DNA of 64,000 bases, from NCBI GenBank assembly GCA_028023455.1, contig JAQFVV010006852.1, positions 230,899 to 294,898 of the forward strand. Reading direction: 5' to 3'. Under the pieces are notes generated by a model. That model did not search any database. It had not been told where the DNA came from and saw only the letters and a list, made by a program, of their open reading frames with translations. The stretch is from Epiperipatus broadwayi. Its lineage: Eukaryota > Onychophora > Udeonychophora > Euonychophora > Peripatidae. Below, piece by piece: positions 35,173 through 48,015 of this stretch. Positions within the stretch are counted from its first letter, which is position 1. The number at the start of each line of letters is the position of its first letter. The position numbers and the translations under genes are program-made.

Positions 35173-36510
35173 ATATATATATATTCATTGTATGATTCTA
35201 GATTGCAGTTATTAATTCAATTATTATTTGTTTCAACCACGCAGTGAGTTAATATTTATATTAATAAATTTATATTTACTATTTATTAATCTAAGTATCT
35301 GTTCATTTACCTATCACACAATCCATTCACAATTTATTTTATTATTAAGATATTTAACTGCGCATCATCTATATTCTATCAGCAAGTAAATCACTTATTG
35401 AATTTGTTTTCTTTGCCAATCAAAAACATTTATCTCTGGACATATTGGCACTTTAAAAATTCATGAGTTAATTGTAGATGTAAATCTATACTATCAGAGA
35501 TCCAATTGTGGATTAATCCATTTGTTTATTTATTAGTTTGCCTAAATACAACATTTATTCAGTATATTTAGGTTGCCAGTACATAAGTGGAAAAAATTAC
35601 TCAGTTCATAATTTTATTTATTACATTTGGTTGCCCAAATCTATAAGATATTTGCAGGCTGATCACTCATGATCATTTATAATATTTTCTACTATATTTG
35701 TGACTACCCAAATTTGTGAGCTATTCAGTGATCAGTTAGTTCATTTTATCCATATTGGTTTTGGTCAGTTTTTATTTATTATATTATTCATCATTGTTGA
35801 TGACCAGTATTTTATTGTTCCATTACATTTTTAGCTTGTTCAAATAAGTGGGCATTTGTAGGCCAAGCAACTTCTCATCCATTATTTTATTAATTGTCCA
35901 TTATATTTTGGCTTCTCGGATAGGAGTATATTAATATTTATGAGTTAATGTTGTTTAATTAGCATTGTTTTAATATTTTATATTTTCCATTATAACGTAT
36001 ATATTACGTCAACTGAATTTTGAGATGAGTTTTAGTATATGGTAAAATAACAGTCATAATTATATTTGTTTGATTTTTGCATGGTGAATATGTTAAATTA
36101 TAAAGTTTTTGGAATGGTGTTGCTATGACAATGATAATATTGATATAAAATTGATTATTATTAATTGTATTGTAAGATTGTAAATTGATTTTATTCCATT
36201 TGAAAGGAAAATGAATATGGGAATAATAAAGCATATAGTTTGGACAAAATTACTATTCTTTGTTATTGTATGTTTCTTTTTCATTACTACATTCACAATA
36301 GTAAGTTATAAATAATACAAATAAATATTTAATATTTCAAATATATTTGTCCTTTTTTATTTGGATGAAACTATACTAAAGTAATATGTATAAAATTATA
36401 CTTCCAGCATAATATATTGAAAATGTGATGAAGATTGTTTAATTTTTCTTAAAATGAAAAATAGTATTGGCATTGTAAAACATAAAATTTGGTTGTATAT
36501 AATAATTCTA
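35173..36510. other. AT-rich DNA with degenerate tandem repeats
   Basis: Between about 35450 and 35950, loosely similar ~85-90 bp stretches recur, each with TTTGGTTGCCCAAAT-like strings. They are probably an old satellite. No gene seen. Confidence 0.4.
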
Positions 36511-36608
36511 TAATGCAATATAGAAAGTGTACCAATAGCTCAAACAAGCTCTTATTAATAAGTGTGGTAAAAGAAAATATTTAAAATCTCTATCTGGAAT
36601 ATTCTTAT

Positions 36609-36653
36609 CCCCAGACCAATTGGTTTCAGGCTTATGGCTCACTTTAGTGAGGA
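36609..36653 (-). ncRNA. Hammerhead relic, family B' copy 1
   Basis: Minus strand: stem I TCCTCA/TGGGGA still pairs, GAAA and stem III ACCA-AT-TGGT are present, triplet GUC. The core reads CTAAAGT (G5 lost), so it should be inactive. Confidence 0.45.
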
Positions 36654-37179
36654 GCTAGAATATTCAGACCCTAGATCTAAAATATCAACTCAAAACCCAG
36701 CATTTATTTCATATGTAATATTTAAGCAGAACCTCTGAATTTTTCAGACATGAAAATGTCTTTTACTCCAGCTATTTAACTTAAATAGCTATATGGGACT
36801 GAACCAAATTCAGATCTACCATATATTAATAACCTCAGCATTGCCAAAACCTTAAAGGTAAAATTATAATAATCAATAAAGCAAGTCATATATAGCATGG
36901 CATTACTTTATAAAAAGCTTGTATTTACAAAAATACAATATAGAGAGCATACCAATAGCTCAAATGAGCTCTTATTAATAAGTGCAGTAAGCGAAAATAT
37001 TTAAAGTCTCTATCCAGAATATTCTTATCCCTAGACCAATTGGTTTAAATTAGATAGCTGAAATAAAAGACATTTTCATGTCTAAAAATTTCATAGTTTT
37101 TTTTGCTTAAATATTACATATGAAATAAGTGCTGGGTTTTGAGTTGATATTTTAGATCTAGTGTATGAATATTCTAGCT

Positions 37180-37226
37180 CCTCACTGAAGGGTGCCATAC
37201 ATTCGAAAACAATTGGTCTGGTGATA
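37180..37226 (+). ncRNA. Hammerhead relic, family B' copy 2
   Basis: The core reads CTGAAGG (position 9 not A). GAAA and GGTC are present. Stem I has one mismatch and stem II is eroded. Probably inactive. Confidence 0.4.
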
Positions 37227-37535
37227 AGAATATTCCGGATAGAGATTTTAAATATTTTCTCTTACTGGACTTATTAATAAGAGCCTGTTTGAGCTATTGG
37301 TAGGCTCTCTATATTGCATTTTTGTAAATACAAGCTTTTTATAAAGCAATGTCATGCTATATATGACTTGATTTATTGATTATAATAATTCTAAAATATT
37401 TATTTTTATTTGCTGTATAATACAAATTTTTATTAAAGAGATGCTGCTAGAAATTGCTTAAAAAGAAAATATAAAGGATTGCTATTACACTGATCTCAAT
37501 GAGAAAATCTTATAAATAGAATTGAATAAATTAAA

Positions 37536-37712
37536 CTCTTTCTCTCTCTTCCTCTCTCTCTCTCCCTCTCTCTCCCTCTCTCTCTCCCTCTCTCCCTCCC
37601 TCTCTCCCTCCCTCCCTCTCTCTCTCCCTCTCTCTCTCCCTCTCTCTCCCTCTCTCTCCCTCCCTCTCTATCCCTCCCTCCCTCTCTCTCTCTCCCTCTC
37701 TCTCTCTCTCTT
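37536..37712 (+). repeat. (CT)n/(CCCT)n microsatellite
   Basis: A pure pyrimidine tract about 175 bp long. All frames on both strands are open, giving Ser/Leu- and Arg/Glu-rich frames that are artefacts. Confidence 0.95.
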
Positions 37713-38985
37713 GTTTTGACATTAAATAGAAGCACATATACATTTCTTAATATGATTTTATTTTTATTTAATTTAAAAGTATATATTTAATTAAACAAAA
37801 TGGAGGGGTAAGAAGCAACATTATTTGCCCATGAACCGGGCAGTATATTGAGAAAATTTATGGGAAAATGACAATTTTTTATAAAAGGAAAAATCATCAA
37901 AATTGCTTGATTACATCATAAACCATCAGAATATTATATCTATTAATATTGATGTTACCTATATTTCAAAGACTAAATACAAATGTCAGAAGGTGCACAA
38001 GAGTCACATCTACCTGCCTGTGGAATTTTATTAGATCGAATGATCAATTTTTTCTAAAATGTGAATCAATTTAATTTTCCATGATATCATCATAGATAAA
38101 GCTAGCATCTCATCTGTACATTCATATTATTTTAAAATAACATTTGTTCATGAAAGAATATCTCTTCATATCACCATGCATATAAACAATTATTTATGTG
38201 TATAACATCATATAAAACAAATAATTATTATTTGAAAAAATAATTTGGATAAACATGAAGTATGAGAATTGCTAAAATGTACTTTGGATTTAAAAGCTTT
38301 TATAAATATATTATAACATCTAAGGAACAAGAATATACAATTGGTTTATGGTTTGAAATAGACATCAGAACTTTGATGCCATTTAAAAAATACAGTATGT
38401 AAAGACTCATTCAGATAATTTTTTATGTGTGCCATGGTTATTGATTATTTTGTCTCTCTACACTTAAAATGCAAGGTATTTATTGACAAAATATAATTTT
38501 AAGTTAATTATTAATCTATTCACATACCCAAAATATTAGTGAGTTACATTTTCCTAAGTTTAAACTTATATCTTTTGGGACAGTAATTATTATTTTAATA
38601 TTTAAAAATATTCTTTTTTTTTTATTTGTTGATTTTAATTTAACTTCAGGTATATCAATTGTATTAGAAATTCAAAGAAAAATGATTTTATCACAATAAG
38701 TATTCACTTTATTTTGTTCTCTTAAATTCATATTAACAAATAACTAGAATCATTTATATGTATATATATATTAAACTCTTGTATATCTTGGAAAATATAA
38801 ATGTTCTGCAATATATTGTGTTAGATAAACATATGTGTTTTATATTTGGTATTAAATAATTGGACATTAATAGGAAATCACATATTTAAATATGGAATTA
38901 ATGTCGATTGATAATCTGCTATACATGCAATTAAACTGTAGGTGTACATTTAATTGTTTATGATCTATTTACTATATATATATAT
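37713..38985. other. AT-rich DNA, no gene seen
   Basis: Nothing recognised beyond short TA runs. Confidence 0.5.
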
Positions 38986-41900
38986 TGTAACAGATGAACG
39001 ATCTTTGATTCGCATATACTGACCATGAGGGCGCCACTAGTCCGAAAATCGGAACTAGACATTTATTTTAAGGGTGGTCAGGATATGTGAATCAAAATGC
39101 GCCGGACTAAACTCAGGGAGAAACAAGATATCTTAAATATTGTTTAGACAGTTGAGAAATCAAAACGCAAAGACAAACGTCAGGCAAATTAAGTTTAAAC
39201 AAATTTTAAACTTTTATTTAAGAGCAAAATAACTTGTAAGAAAAATTTACACAAAAATCAATAGGGTTATCTCAGGCATGTACCAGAAAGATGAAAACAC
39301 AATTCTCTGGCAGATTTACCGACTCTCTAGTAACGAATTCTACAGGGAGGAAGCAATTTCATTCAGCAGAAGATTCACCAAAACATTGGTTTTCACTTTC
39401 AGATACTTAAACAATACATTATTGAAACAAATCAATGAAAACAGTGCCGGTGAGCCTTCTGAGGTCCGAAAAAGATGTCAGACCACGAATGTCATCTGTC
39501 GGTAGAAGCTGCACCTATTATTATGTTTAAAATAAAGGTGATTGATTCACCTCAAGAACAACTGAAAAATATGATTGAAAATGAAAGGAAAACAAACAAT
39601 TAAGACTGGCGAATCCCCAACCAAACAATTGGCCAAAACTAATCTATGAATTAAAGGTCTTAATAGGAGACAAGTAAATCATTACAAAATCAGCTACGTC
39701 TGCCCCAGCATTTAAAGAAAATGAATTACCAATAATTATATTTAAAAAATCAATTTATGACACAAGTTCTGAGTACACACTCTGATAAATTTTAAGCTAT
39801 ACAAGTAAATACAAAATAAATCTATCGGAGAGTGCACATGAGTACGAAAATATGAAAGCTAAAAATACTTTTGCAGCGAAAGTCTCTCTCACCTGTAATT
39901 TATGAAAGGGATAAATATTGTCTTCCTGCTGGCAACTTATAAAATTACAAAGCAAAAACAATTATAGTTTCCACTTTCAGAAATATAAGAAACAAAGACT
40001 ATGAAAATAAAGTCACCAGCCAAAAGATTTGGTGGTTTGAAAAAGTGCAAACACAGTATTTAAAATTAATTAGGGTTACTAAAATAAGTTCAGGTATGCA
40101 TTCAAAATATACATGACTGCCAAAGCATTTAGTAAAAGTTAGGCATAAAAATAGAAAAACTCACACGTCACTCTCCAATAAACAAAAACTGAAAACAAAC
40201 TTGGAATCTTAAAACTAAGATTCCAAGACACACGGCAAATACAATAAAAGAGAATAAATATAGCTAATCAATATGAGGTTAAATATTAATTTAGATTACA
40301 GGTTTATTAGATTGAGTGGAGATTTAACTAAAAAAATGTACCCTGGAAAAAATAAAAGAAAATTTCATCTTATGTTTAAAGCACAGTTTGCATAGAGTGT
40401 GCATGTTTATCTTTAGTCCATTTTCAGGTCCTTTGACAGTAGCAAAGTAGAGGCAGTGTTTATTTTAGAGGCTCATGGAATGACTGAAGGAGAACTGGCA
40501 GGCATGGGTCTGTCCTTTGTTTAAATTAGCAAGACATTCTGATGATGGCAAAACTCATAGTGGTAGATTTTGATATCTTGCACAGTAACAAAGTTTGTCA
40601 ATAATTGTTTAAGTTTTTAGCAGGAATTAAATATCCAAACTGCTACCCAAAATGGTATAACTCTCAGCAGGTGATAATCCAAGTGTCCTCACTAATACTG
40701 AATCTCTCTCCTCTCTAAAAATTGGTGGGCTATCCTTGCCTCACTACATTTTCCATGAAAAACTTTCATTAGTCTCTAATTCTATATCTCAGGCAGGGCA
40801 AATATTAATTTCCTGCTCAATCTAATTTAAGAATTCCAACCAATGATTATTGAAACAAAAATGACAACACAATTAAATCTCCACTTTTTAGAATTAGAAT
40901 TAACTTTAAAAATGATTACAAATAAAAGCAACAGGAATATATAATTAGCAAGCTTGCCTGTTTTTTAATCAAATTGATTAAAACAGGTGGTGAAAGTAAA
41001 CTATTTTAAAATCAATTTTATAAACATGAAAATGATCTATTTTAAATATAAATGCGTGTTTTAAATAATAATAAAAATTTTAACATTAGTAATAAAATCA
41101 TTGAATCAGAAATCAATCCAGTTCAATATATATATATATTATATTTGATATCAATGTTAATTTAACTTAAAACAAATAAATTTGTCTAATTATTGTCCAA
41201 TTGTGCAAACAGATTCATTGATTAATAACATTCGAGTGTGTAAAATTTATTTGAAGTAACTATATCATATAATATAGTAATCAAATCTTGGGAATGGTGA
41301 GATGGTTATAATATTTTTGTATTGAATTTTATAGCTATTATCTATCAGATATAATCTTTATATGATAATCATAATCAAATATTTACATATTTCATCTAAA
41401 TTATTATTGATCGGACCAGGGACTGTATTGAGTTCATAGTTGCTCAATAAGATCTTAATCCTATTCAATTATTGATAGTAATATATTTTCTGTTATCAGT
41501 CAGAATGATTTGCTTTAATTATATCTAAATTTTAATTGATATGGATCATAACCCCAATTAAACATTAAATTTTAATATTCATACTTGATTATAATGAAAG
41601 CTAATAATTCTTTTTATATGATTTGTTATAATATGCAGTTTTAATATTTTAGTTACAAACATTTAAATAAATTAATATAATTAGTTAATTGTATTTAAGT
41701 AAACACCCAATGGAAATCAACTGTTTCTTTAACCAAAAAACTGTTTTTACGAGGCTCCTCGTAGACATCTGAAGTCACTCTAACTCAGCCGATTCTTATG
41801 CTAAAAAATTCGTTCGATACATTTTGAAGAGGTTTTTAAAAGTTCTGTACGATGGTGACCTCTTCCGCCTTATTTTACAAGTAAAAAATAAAAAAAAACG

Positions 41901-43574
41901 CATTTAAACCTAAACAAAGAAAGAACATTATTTGTGATTGGTTCTTAGCAAGCTCTCAGCCGAAAAAGACATTCTGATTGGCTGGAAAGAACAAAGAAAC
42001 CGCCTGATCAAAGAAAATAAAGAAAAATGCTGAGATTTTCATTTCGAATCCAACTTTAAGTATTATAAAATTATATTTATGGAAATTAAAATTATTCTCA
42101 GAGAGAATAATAAAAAAACAAAATTATTTTCGAAAAATATTGAAGATTTTAGTACAAATATTGAAGATGTAGTAAAAAGAAATATTTACTTTTCTATAAC
42201 GTAAAAGTCGATCTTTTTGTTTATATTATAGCTTTTATGTTGCCGAAATTGAATATTTTAGAATAAATAAATAGCAATTTATTTTTGAAAGAACTTTCGT
42301 TCTCTTCATAACCTGAAAAATTAATAATATACTTTTTATAAACGTATCTGAGTTGAATTTAATATTATAGGCGAATATGTTTTAACAATAGGCTTTGTCT
42401 TCAGTTTGTGAGTTGGCCAATTAAAAGATTTGATTTTTATCTCATACAACCAATAATACAATTAGCGGTTAAAAGGTTAATATATTGACATGATTGGATA
42501 TTATAGATTCAAGCTTATTTTATAGGTTTATTGATATTACATGCTTATTTAGTATTAACTAGCTTAATTAGCAAGATTAGAGTCAATATAAGAATATAGC
42601 ATGGCTGAGATAGTATAATTTATTATTTATTATTTTAATAAATTAGGATTTATAATTAATTATTGGGTCATATATTTATTTATATATTATGAATATTGTA
42701 AATGTATAGGACATATTAACACTGTTATTTTAATCATTCATGATTATTTTATTTAGATATGAACATTATTACATTTTAGCATAAGTTAATATTATTATAA
42801 TCAATATTTGATTTGTTAGGTGTTTTATAATTTGTTTCTTGAATGTTTTATCATTATTTTCATTTGATTATAAGTGAAATATCATATATCATTGTTTTTG
42901 GACAATGATATTTAATTTAACTGCTTTATTTTAATCTATCTCAAATAAAAATTATATTTAGGGTATCTCAAATGATAACTTTGTTTGTTTTCTATTTATT
43001 CTAAGTGCTGTTTGAATTCATGATGCCATAATAAAGATATGATTGTTTTGTTTTATTGTAATTAACAGTCAGATATCTGATTAGATAACAGTTTATATTA
43101 AGTACTGCTCAATTATTTAATGACTGGTATTTATTTAGTTTAGTATATTATATTTATTTTGTTATAAGTAATATTCTTATTTATGGGTATTATAAAATTA
43201 TGGACATTTTTCTTTAATTTTATTCAGTTACAAATGATGTGCAACTTCAGAACTCACTTTCCTTCTGTTACATAAGGTGACTAATGACTGGGCTAAATAT
43301 ATATTTTTATTCAGAATATATAAGAGTTACTGCCAATACCAGTAGGGCTTTAACAAATGTTAGTGTAAACACATACTTATTACTGTTGAAAATGGTGCTG
43401 CAATTTGTAGAGCATAATTAAACAGGATGATTCTATAATGGCTTTTCCATATCAAATCTGTTACAAATGGGGTCCTAACTTTAAGTGTGATAATAAATGT
43501 TATTTCATCATAGACTTTTCATATCAATGATAAAAAATTCCCAAACTTGTAGGGCAACTTTTTATTCTGTTACA
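38986..43574. mobile_element. Possible large LTR-like unit, TGTAACAGA...TCTGTTACA
   Basis: The left end TGTAACAGATGAACG and right end TTTTTATTCTGTTACA form the TG...CA short inverted termini typical of LTRs. ATAT lies just outside on both sides, although in AT-rich DNA this is weak support. TCTGTTACA also occurs at 43264 and 43457, so the right edge is repeated three times, as at the LTR edge at 12.5 kb. Near the left end, GATTCGCATATACTGACCA (39007) pairs with 39075-39093. The minus strand has two CCAAT boxes (about 41936 and 41977) in a less AT-rich stretch, a possible promoter. No ORF with a known domain is present, and the 75-codon frame at 39278 is not convincing. It could be a solo LTR or a composite. 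Confidence 0.35.
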
Positions 43575-44445
43575 ATATAAATATATGTAAGTCGCACACT
43601 ATGCATAATCACGTTTATAATATTTAATAAATAGCTATTATTATTATATGACTTACAAATATATGCTTTGTACCCAATATTTATTTACATATAAAAAGAA
43701 ATAAAAAAATAATAAAAAAAATAAGTGTTCTATGATATGACTTTCGTGAGTGATTAATAAAATCATCTTCTAAGGAAAGATAGATAGTAAAATTATTTTA
43801 TTAATTAAAAAATATATATTCACCACTATGCGCGAAACAAAGCAATAAAAATAATTTGTTTTAATATTTTAACCAATTTTCAAAATGTATTACTAAAATT
43901 TAAAATGTTATTTAATAGTTTTATTGTACTAAACTAAATAAAACCTAAAAATAAAAGCGTGATCATATTTCATTGCTGTAACGTAGATCGTTTTAATAGG
44001 TTGATAAATTGAATATATATATTTAATATTGTTGAAAAACATTTTTTTAAAAAAATTCTATTTAATTTTTATTTGCCATAATTCAAAATAATAATAGAGA
44101 AGTATTTAAAAATAAACATAAAACGATTATTAAAGAGGATGACAAAAAAAAAAAAAATCAAAAATAAAACTCGTTGGCTGAAATCACAAATAATCGTTTT
44201 TATTTTTACAAAAAAAGTTATGCAAAAACAACTTTCCAAATTTAAGTACTTAAAAAATCATATCTAGTCAATTTTTCAAATCATCAATAGGCCATCAAGT
44301 TATTGAAGAAAAATTTGTGAAAACAACGATAATATTTATATTGATAGTTTATATTTTAAAAAAATGCTGTTGTAAATTAAATAATTTTGCAGAAAGTAAA
44401 AACTTCGCCTTAGATTAATTTTACAAATTAATTATAATAACTTAC
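43575..44445. other. AT-rich DNA, probable intron
   Basis: If the exon at 44446-44558 is real, this is the start of its downstream intron. No next exon is recognised to the left. Confidence 0.4.
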
Positions 44446-44558
44446 TATATACATTATTTCTCCTGCTTCTTGAATACATTCCAAAGGTTTGTTATTATTT
44501 TCTAGTTTAGAATAAACTTTTATAAACCAGTCCCATGCTCCATATCCTGGCCATACAC
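44446..44558 (-). CDS. Exon of a JmjC-domain protein (JMJD8-like?)
   Basis: On the minus strand an acceptor TTTTAATTTTAG precedes a 113-base exon, followed by donor GTAAGT. The exon begins with two bases finishing a split codon, then has 37 complete codons with no stop. The peptide starts VWPGYGAWDWF and ends KPLECIQEAGEIMYI. The second half fits the JmjC segment before the metal-binding histidine (PLEC-x-x-x-(A/P)GE-x-(L/M)Y-(F/I)-P-x-x-W-x-H), closest by memory to JMJD8-type proteins. The P-x-x-W-x-H part would be in the next exon, which I do not find in the window. JmjC proteins are Fe(II)/2-oxoglutarate folds, some without activity. The other two frames have stops. The exon call is firm; the family name is moderate. 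Confidence 0.65.
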
Positions 44559-45130
44559 CTAAAATTAAAATTGAGCAAAATACTTGAACAACAAGAACAA
44601 TATTAAAAATGATAACCAGTATTTCAATGTATAAAATTTATAATACACAAACAAATAAATAAATTATTACCAATGAATTATGAATAATATTTTTTTCAGT
44701 ATTAAATTAATTTATATGAAAAGTATAGTAATTTACAGTGATAGGTGGATAGATATGGGCTACAGAAAGAAGTCTGCTATTAACTAAAATGAGACCTTTT
44801 AATTCCTCCTTGAAGCTTTAAAAGAACCAAGCAGAGCAAATTTCTATTGTAATATACAAACATGATTGGGCTGTTCACCAAAATATATTAGCTATCATAG
44901 TTAATTTACTGGCTTTTTACTGACAAGTTTAAGATCAAAAACATTATGGTCTTTCTTTTTCTTTGCTTGATAGGTCTTAAACAAAATACCAATTGAGTTT
45001 TTTAGAAGGCAGAATAAATGTATGTGCTTTGATTTTTTTAAATAGATATTTACAATTATGACAGACAAAATTAAATTATGGCCCTTATTCCCAGGAAGCT
45101 GTAAAGTCATAAGGCAAAGTAGCAGTTGCT

Positions 45131-48015
45131 GTAATTTACAACTGCAGATCACTTTCAAGTGAAAGAAGATTATAAGACATAGAAGAAGAGCTATCTAATA
45201 TTAAATGATATATTACTGGACTTTGTGGAGTTATAAGAAAAAATCAAGAAACAATGGTACTGTACTAGGCACACACATTGCAAGGCCAAGGGGAGGAGAA
45301 TTCATTATAAATAAAAAGTGAAAGAACAACATCTTGGAAATTGATAAATGGTAAGATTAGTTATTTAACATGATGGTGAATATCAAACTCAGATAATTCA
45401 GGATTATATCCCAACAAGTTCTCACTGTGATGAAAAAGTAGAGGATTTATATATACAAAACGTGTGATCAGACCAAACAACATTTTAAAATTATCATAGG
45501 AGACATTAACTGCTAGAATTGGCAAACAATTGAATGATGAAAATGTTGCAGGTAGATTTGATTATGGTGATAGAAGAAAGTGATGATATACACTTGTTAA
45601 GTTTGCAGAAAAAAAATAATTATATTATATTTTGTTTTTTAGAAAAATACTAAATAGAAATACACATGGAAGCATCCAAATAAAGTTACAACAGAATTGG
45701 ATTATATTCTGATTAACAAAAAAATCTATTTTTCAGGATTTTAATGTTTTTAATAAATTTAATATAGAAAGTGATTATTGATTATTGAGATGTAAGCTAT
45801 GTGTTAATGCAAACCTAGAGAGAAAAAAAATATTAAGAAAAAAACAGTATTTGCAGTTACTATTCCTAATCTTCAGAAACACTCCAATGAATTTTAAATT
45901 AGAACTTGCAAATCGCTTTTAAATATTAACAGATTTAAACATGATTCAGATTTGAGCAAAATCAATAAGAAGATAACTGATTCACTTTTAAAAAATGCAA
46001 TAAAGATAGTTGATACAAAAATTGACCAGTAAAATTTCTATTGAGACAAGATTATTTTTGAAAGAAATAAGGAATATGAAAATATAGAAATATGATGCAT
46101 TAAGAATAATTAAATATATAGAAATTTGTAAAATGGTTTGAAAAAGATTTGATAATAATGAATTTGTAATGAAAGCTGTAAAAGACAATAAAAGTATTAA
46201 GAATGTGAATCATGGTATTGGTAGGAAACATTTCTGCAACAAGAAAAAAAGATGAAATTATTATTAAAAAGAAAGAATCATTACAAAATATAAAAAAAAA
46301 TTATCAAGAATTGTATAGCAATAAAGAAAGGAAAAAGTACCTTTTACAACTACTATATCTTGTGAATAGCCCAGAACTTTAAATGAAGAAGTGAACATTT
46401 TAATTAAACATATAAAGAGGGAATAAAGCTTCTTGTAATGTTGGAATTATATTCAATATCTTATAGAAAACAGGTGAAAAAGTAGAAATTATTTTGACAA
46501 AATTATATACCAAATATCTAAATAATAAAGATATTAAAAATTGTACACCTGTATGTCTTTTATCATTTCTACACAATTATTTTACATTTACACCAAACTA
46601 TGAATTTTAATCAACCAAAATAACAAACTGGATTTAAAAATGATTTTAGTAGAGTGGATCATATCCAAGTATTAAGAAAAGTTATGGAAAGAAGTAATGA
46701 TTATCAGTTGACATTATGCTTTACTTTAATAGATTATGAAAAGGTATTTGATTCTATAAGCATTTTTTCAGTAATTAAAACATCAGAATATCAAAATATA
46801 GATTCAGGATGTTATAAGATTCTGAAGAATATTTATAAAAATGTAACAGCAACAACTTAATTACATAATGACCTTAGTAAGATTAATAGTAAGATTAACA
46901 TTGAAAAAGGTGTATGACAGGGTAACTTTATATCTTCATAATATTTTATAGCAGTTTTGCAAGAAGTATTTTGTGTATTAAAATGAAAAGGTAAGGGAGT
47001 AAAAGTAAATGGAAATTATTTGTGTTGCCTAAATTTCACTGATGATGTAATTGCTTTTGCAAATAATGCTTTAGAGCCTCAAGAAATGTTGCAATAATTA
47101 TCACATGAAAATAAGAAGGAAGAATTAAAGGTGAATGTTATAAAAACTAAAGTAATGTTTAATGGAGTTTTTCAAATGAAGAAAATAAAGATTGATAAGG
47201 ATAAGTTTGAAAAAGTTAACAGCTGCCTTGACCAGATTATTTCTACAGATGAAAACATAATGGATGAAATTAATTACAGAATTAAAACTCCTTGATAGAG
47301 CTTTTTGCAGAAATAACAATATTAAAAGGAAATATGCTTATGTATTTAAAAAGGAATGTTTTTAATAAATGTGTTTTATCAGTTATGAGACTTGGATACT
47401 TAATAGAAGAGCAATACAGAGACTTCAGACAATTCAATGTTGTATGAAGAGATGCATATTAGGAATTATAAGAAGAGAGCTAAAACAAAATACATGGATG
47501 AGAAAACAAACAGGTATTACTGACATCATTGAAGAAATTAAGAGTCTGAAATAAAGTTGGGCTGATATATTGCTAGAAGAGATAATAATAGAGGTACAGA
47601 TAAATTTTTAAACTGTATATCAAGATTGTATTTATATGTTGGACTATTTCCATCATCCAATATGAATATTGAATGTCTTTAGAAAAATTCAACTTTATTT
47701 AAATATTCCAAATATTTAAAAAAAAGTTATTTTTTTCTAAAGACATTCAATACTCTTATTAGATGATGGAATTAGTCCAACATATAAATACAACTAAAAC
47801 ACCACTATCACAAACCTTCAGGAAAACACTGGATAACAAGACATTGTAAAATACCTACAATGAGACAACATAAAATTTATGGATGAAATAAGAGAATGTG
47901 CTGAGATAATGTGGAAAAGAGTGTAGATTTGAACTTTGAGAGACCATCATCTTGCAGTGAACCAATAACAGTTGGAAATGATGATTATGATGATATATAT
48001 ATATATATATATATG
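45131..48015 (+). pseudogene. LINE copy 1, endonuclease-reverse transcriptase (RTE/CR1-type)
   Basis: Across several frames with stops, the parts of an animal non-LTR retrotransposon appear in order: endonuclease start YNCRSLSSERRL (45131) and LSNIK; the DFNA-like strand (GDIN, about 45500); RT with HIQVLRKVMERSNDYQ and LIDYEKVFDS (about 46660-46760, first catalytic Asp); FTDD (47035-47046, second catalytic motif); the thumb; then ETWILNRRAIQRLQ (about 47390) and WMDE near the C-terminus. The normal route is nicking of target DNA and reverse transcription of the element's RNA. A foldback element interrupts it at 47626-47793. The 3' end runs into GATGAT and a TA microsatellite. It is dead, and older than copy 2. 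Confidence 0.75.
47626..47793. mobile_element. Foldback MITE inserted in LINE copy 1
   Basis: TTGTATTTATATGTTGG at the left and its exact complement at the right enclose longer near-complementary arms (TTGAATGTCTTTAGAAAAA / TCTAAAGACATTCAATA). It interrupts the LINE between the ETW region and the WMDE tail. Confidence 0.75.

Larger units (their letters stand above)
36511..37380. mobile_element. Retrozyme-like array, family B', diverged
   Basis: A direct monomer (from 36511) and the start of a second break off at about 37040, within the stem III palindrome of the ribozyme. An inverted monomer then runs to 37380. TATAATAATTCTA lies on both sides (36498-36510 and 37381-37393) as a 13-bp target duplication. 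The monomer aligns through its length with those at 50.4-52.3 kb (for example the GACATGAAAATGTC hairpin, TAGCTATATGGGACTGA and ACCAATAGCTC), but the copies are older. No protein. Confidence 0.75.

Noticed and set aside
37496-37743. Open frames over the CT-rich tract
   Set aside because: Pure microsatellite leaves all frames open; Arg/Glu and Ser/Leu runs are artefacts.
40530-40570. CTGATGA near 40537
   Set aside because: No GAAA at hammerhead spacing and no flanking stem.
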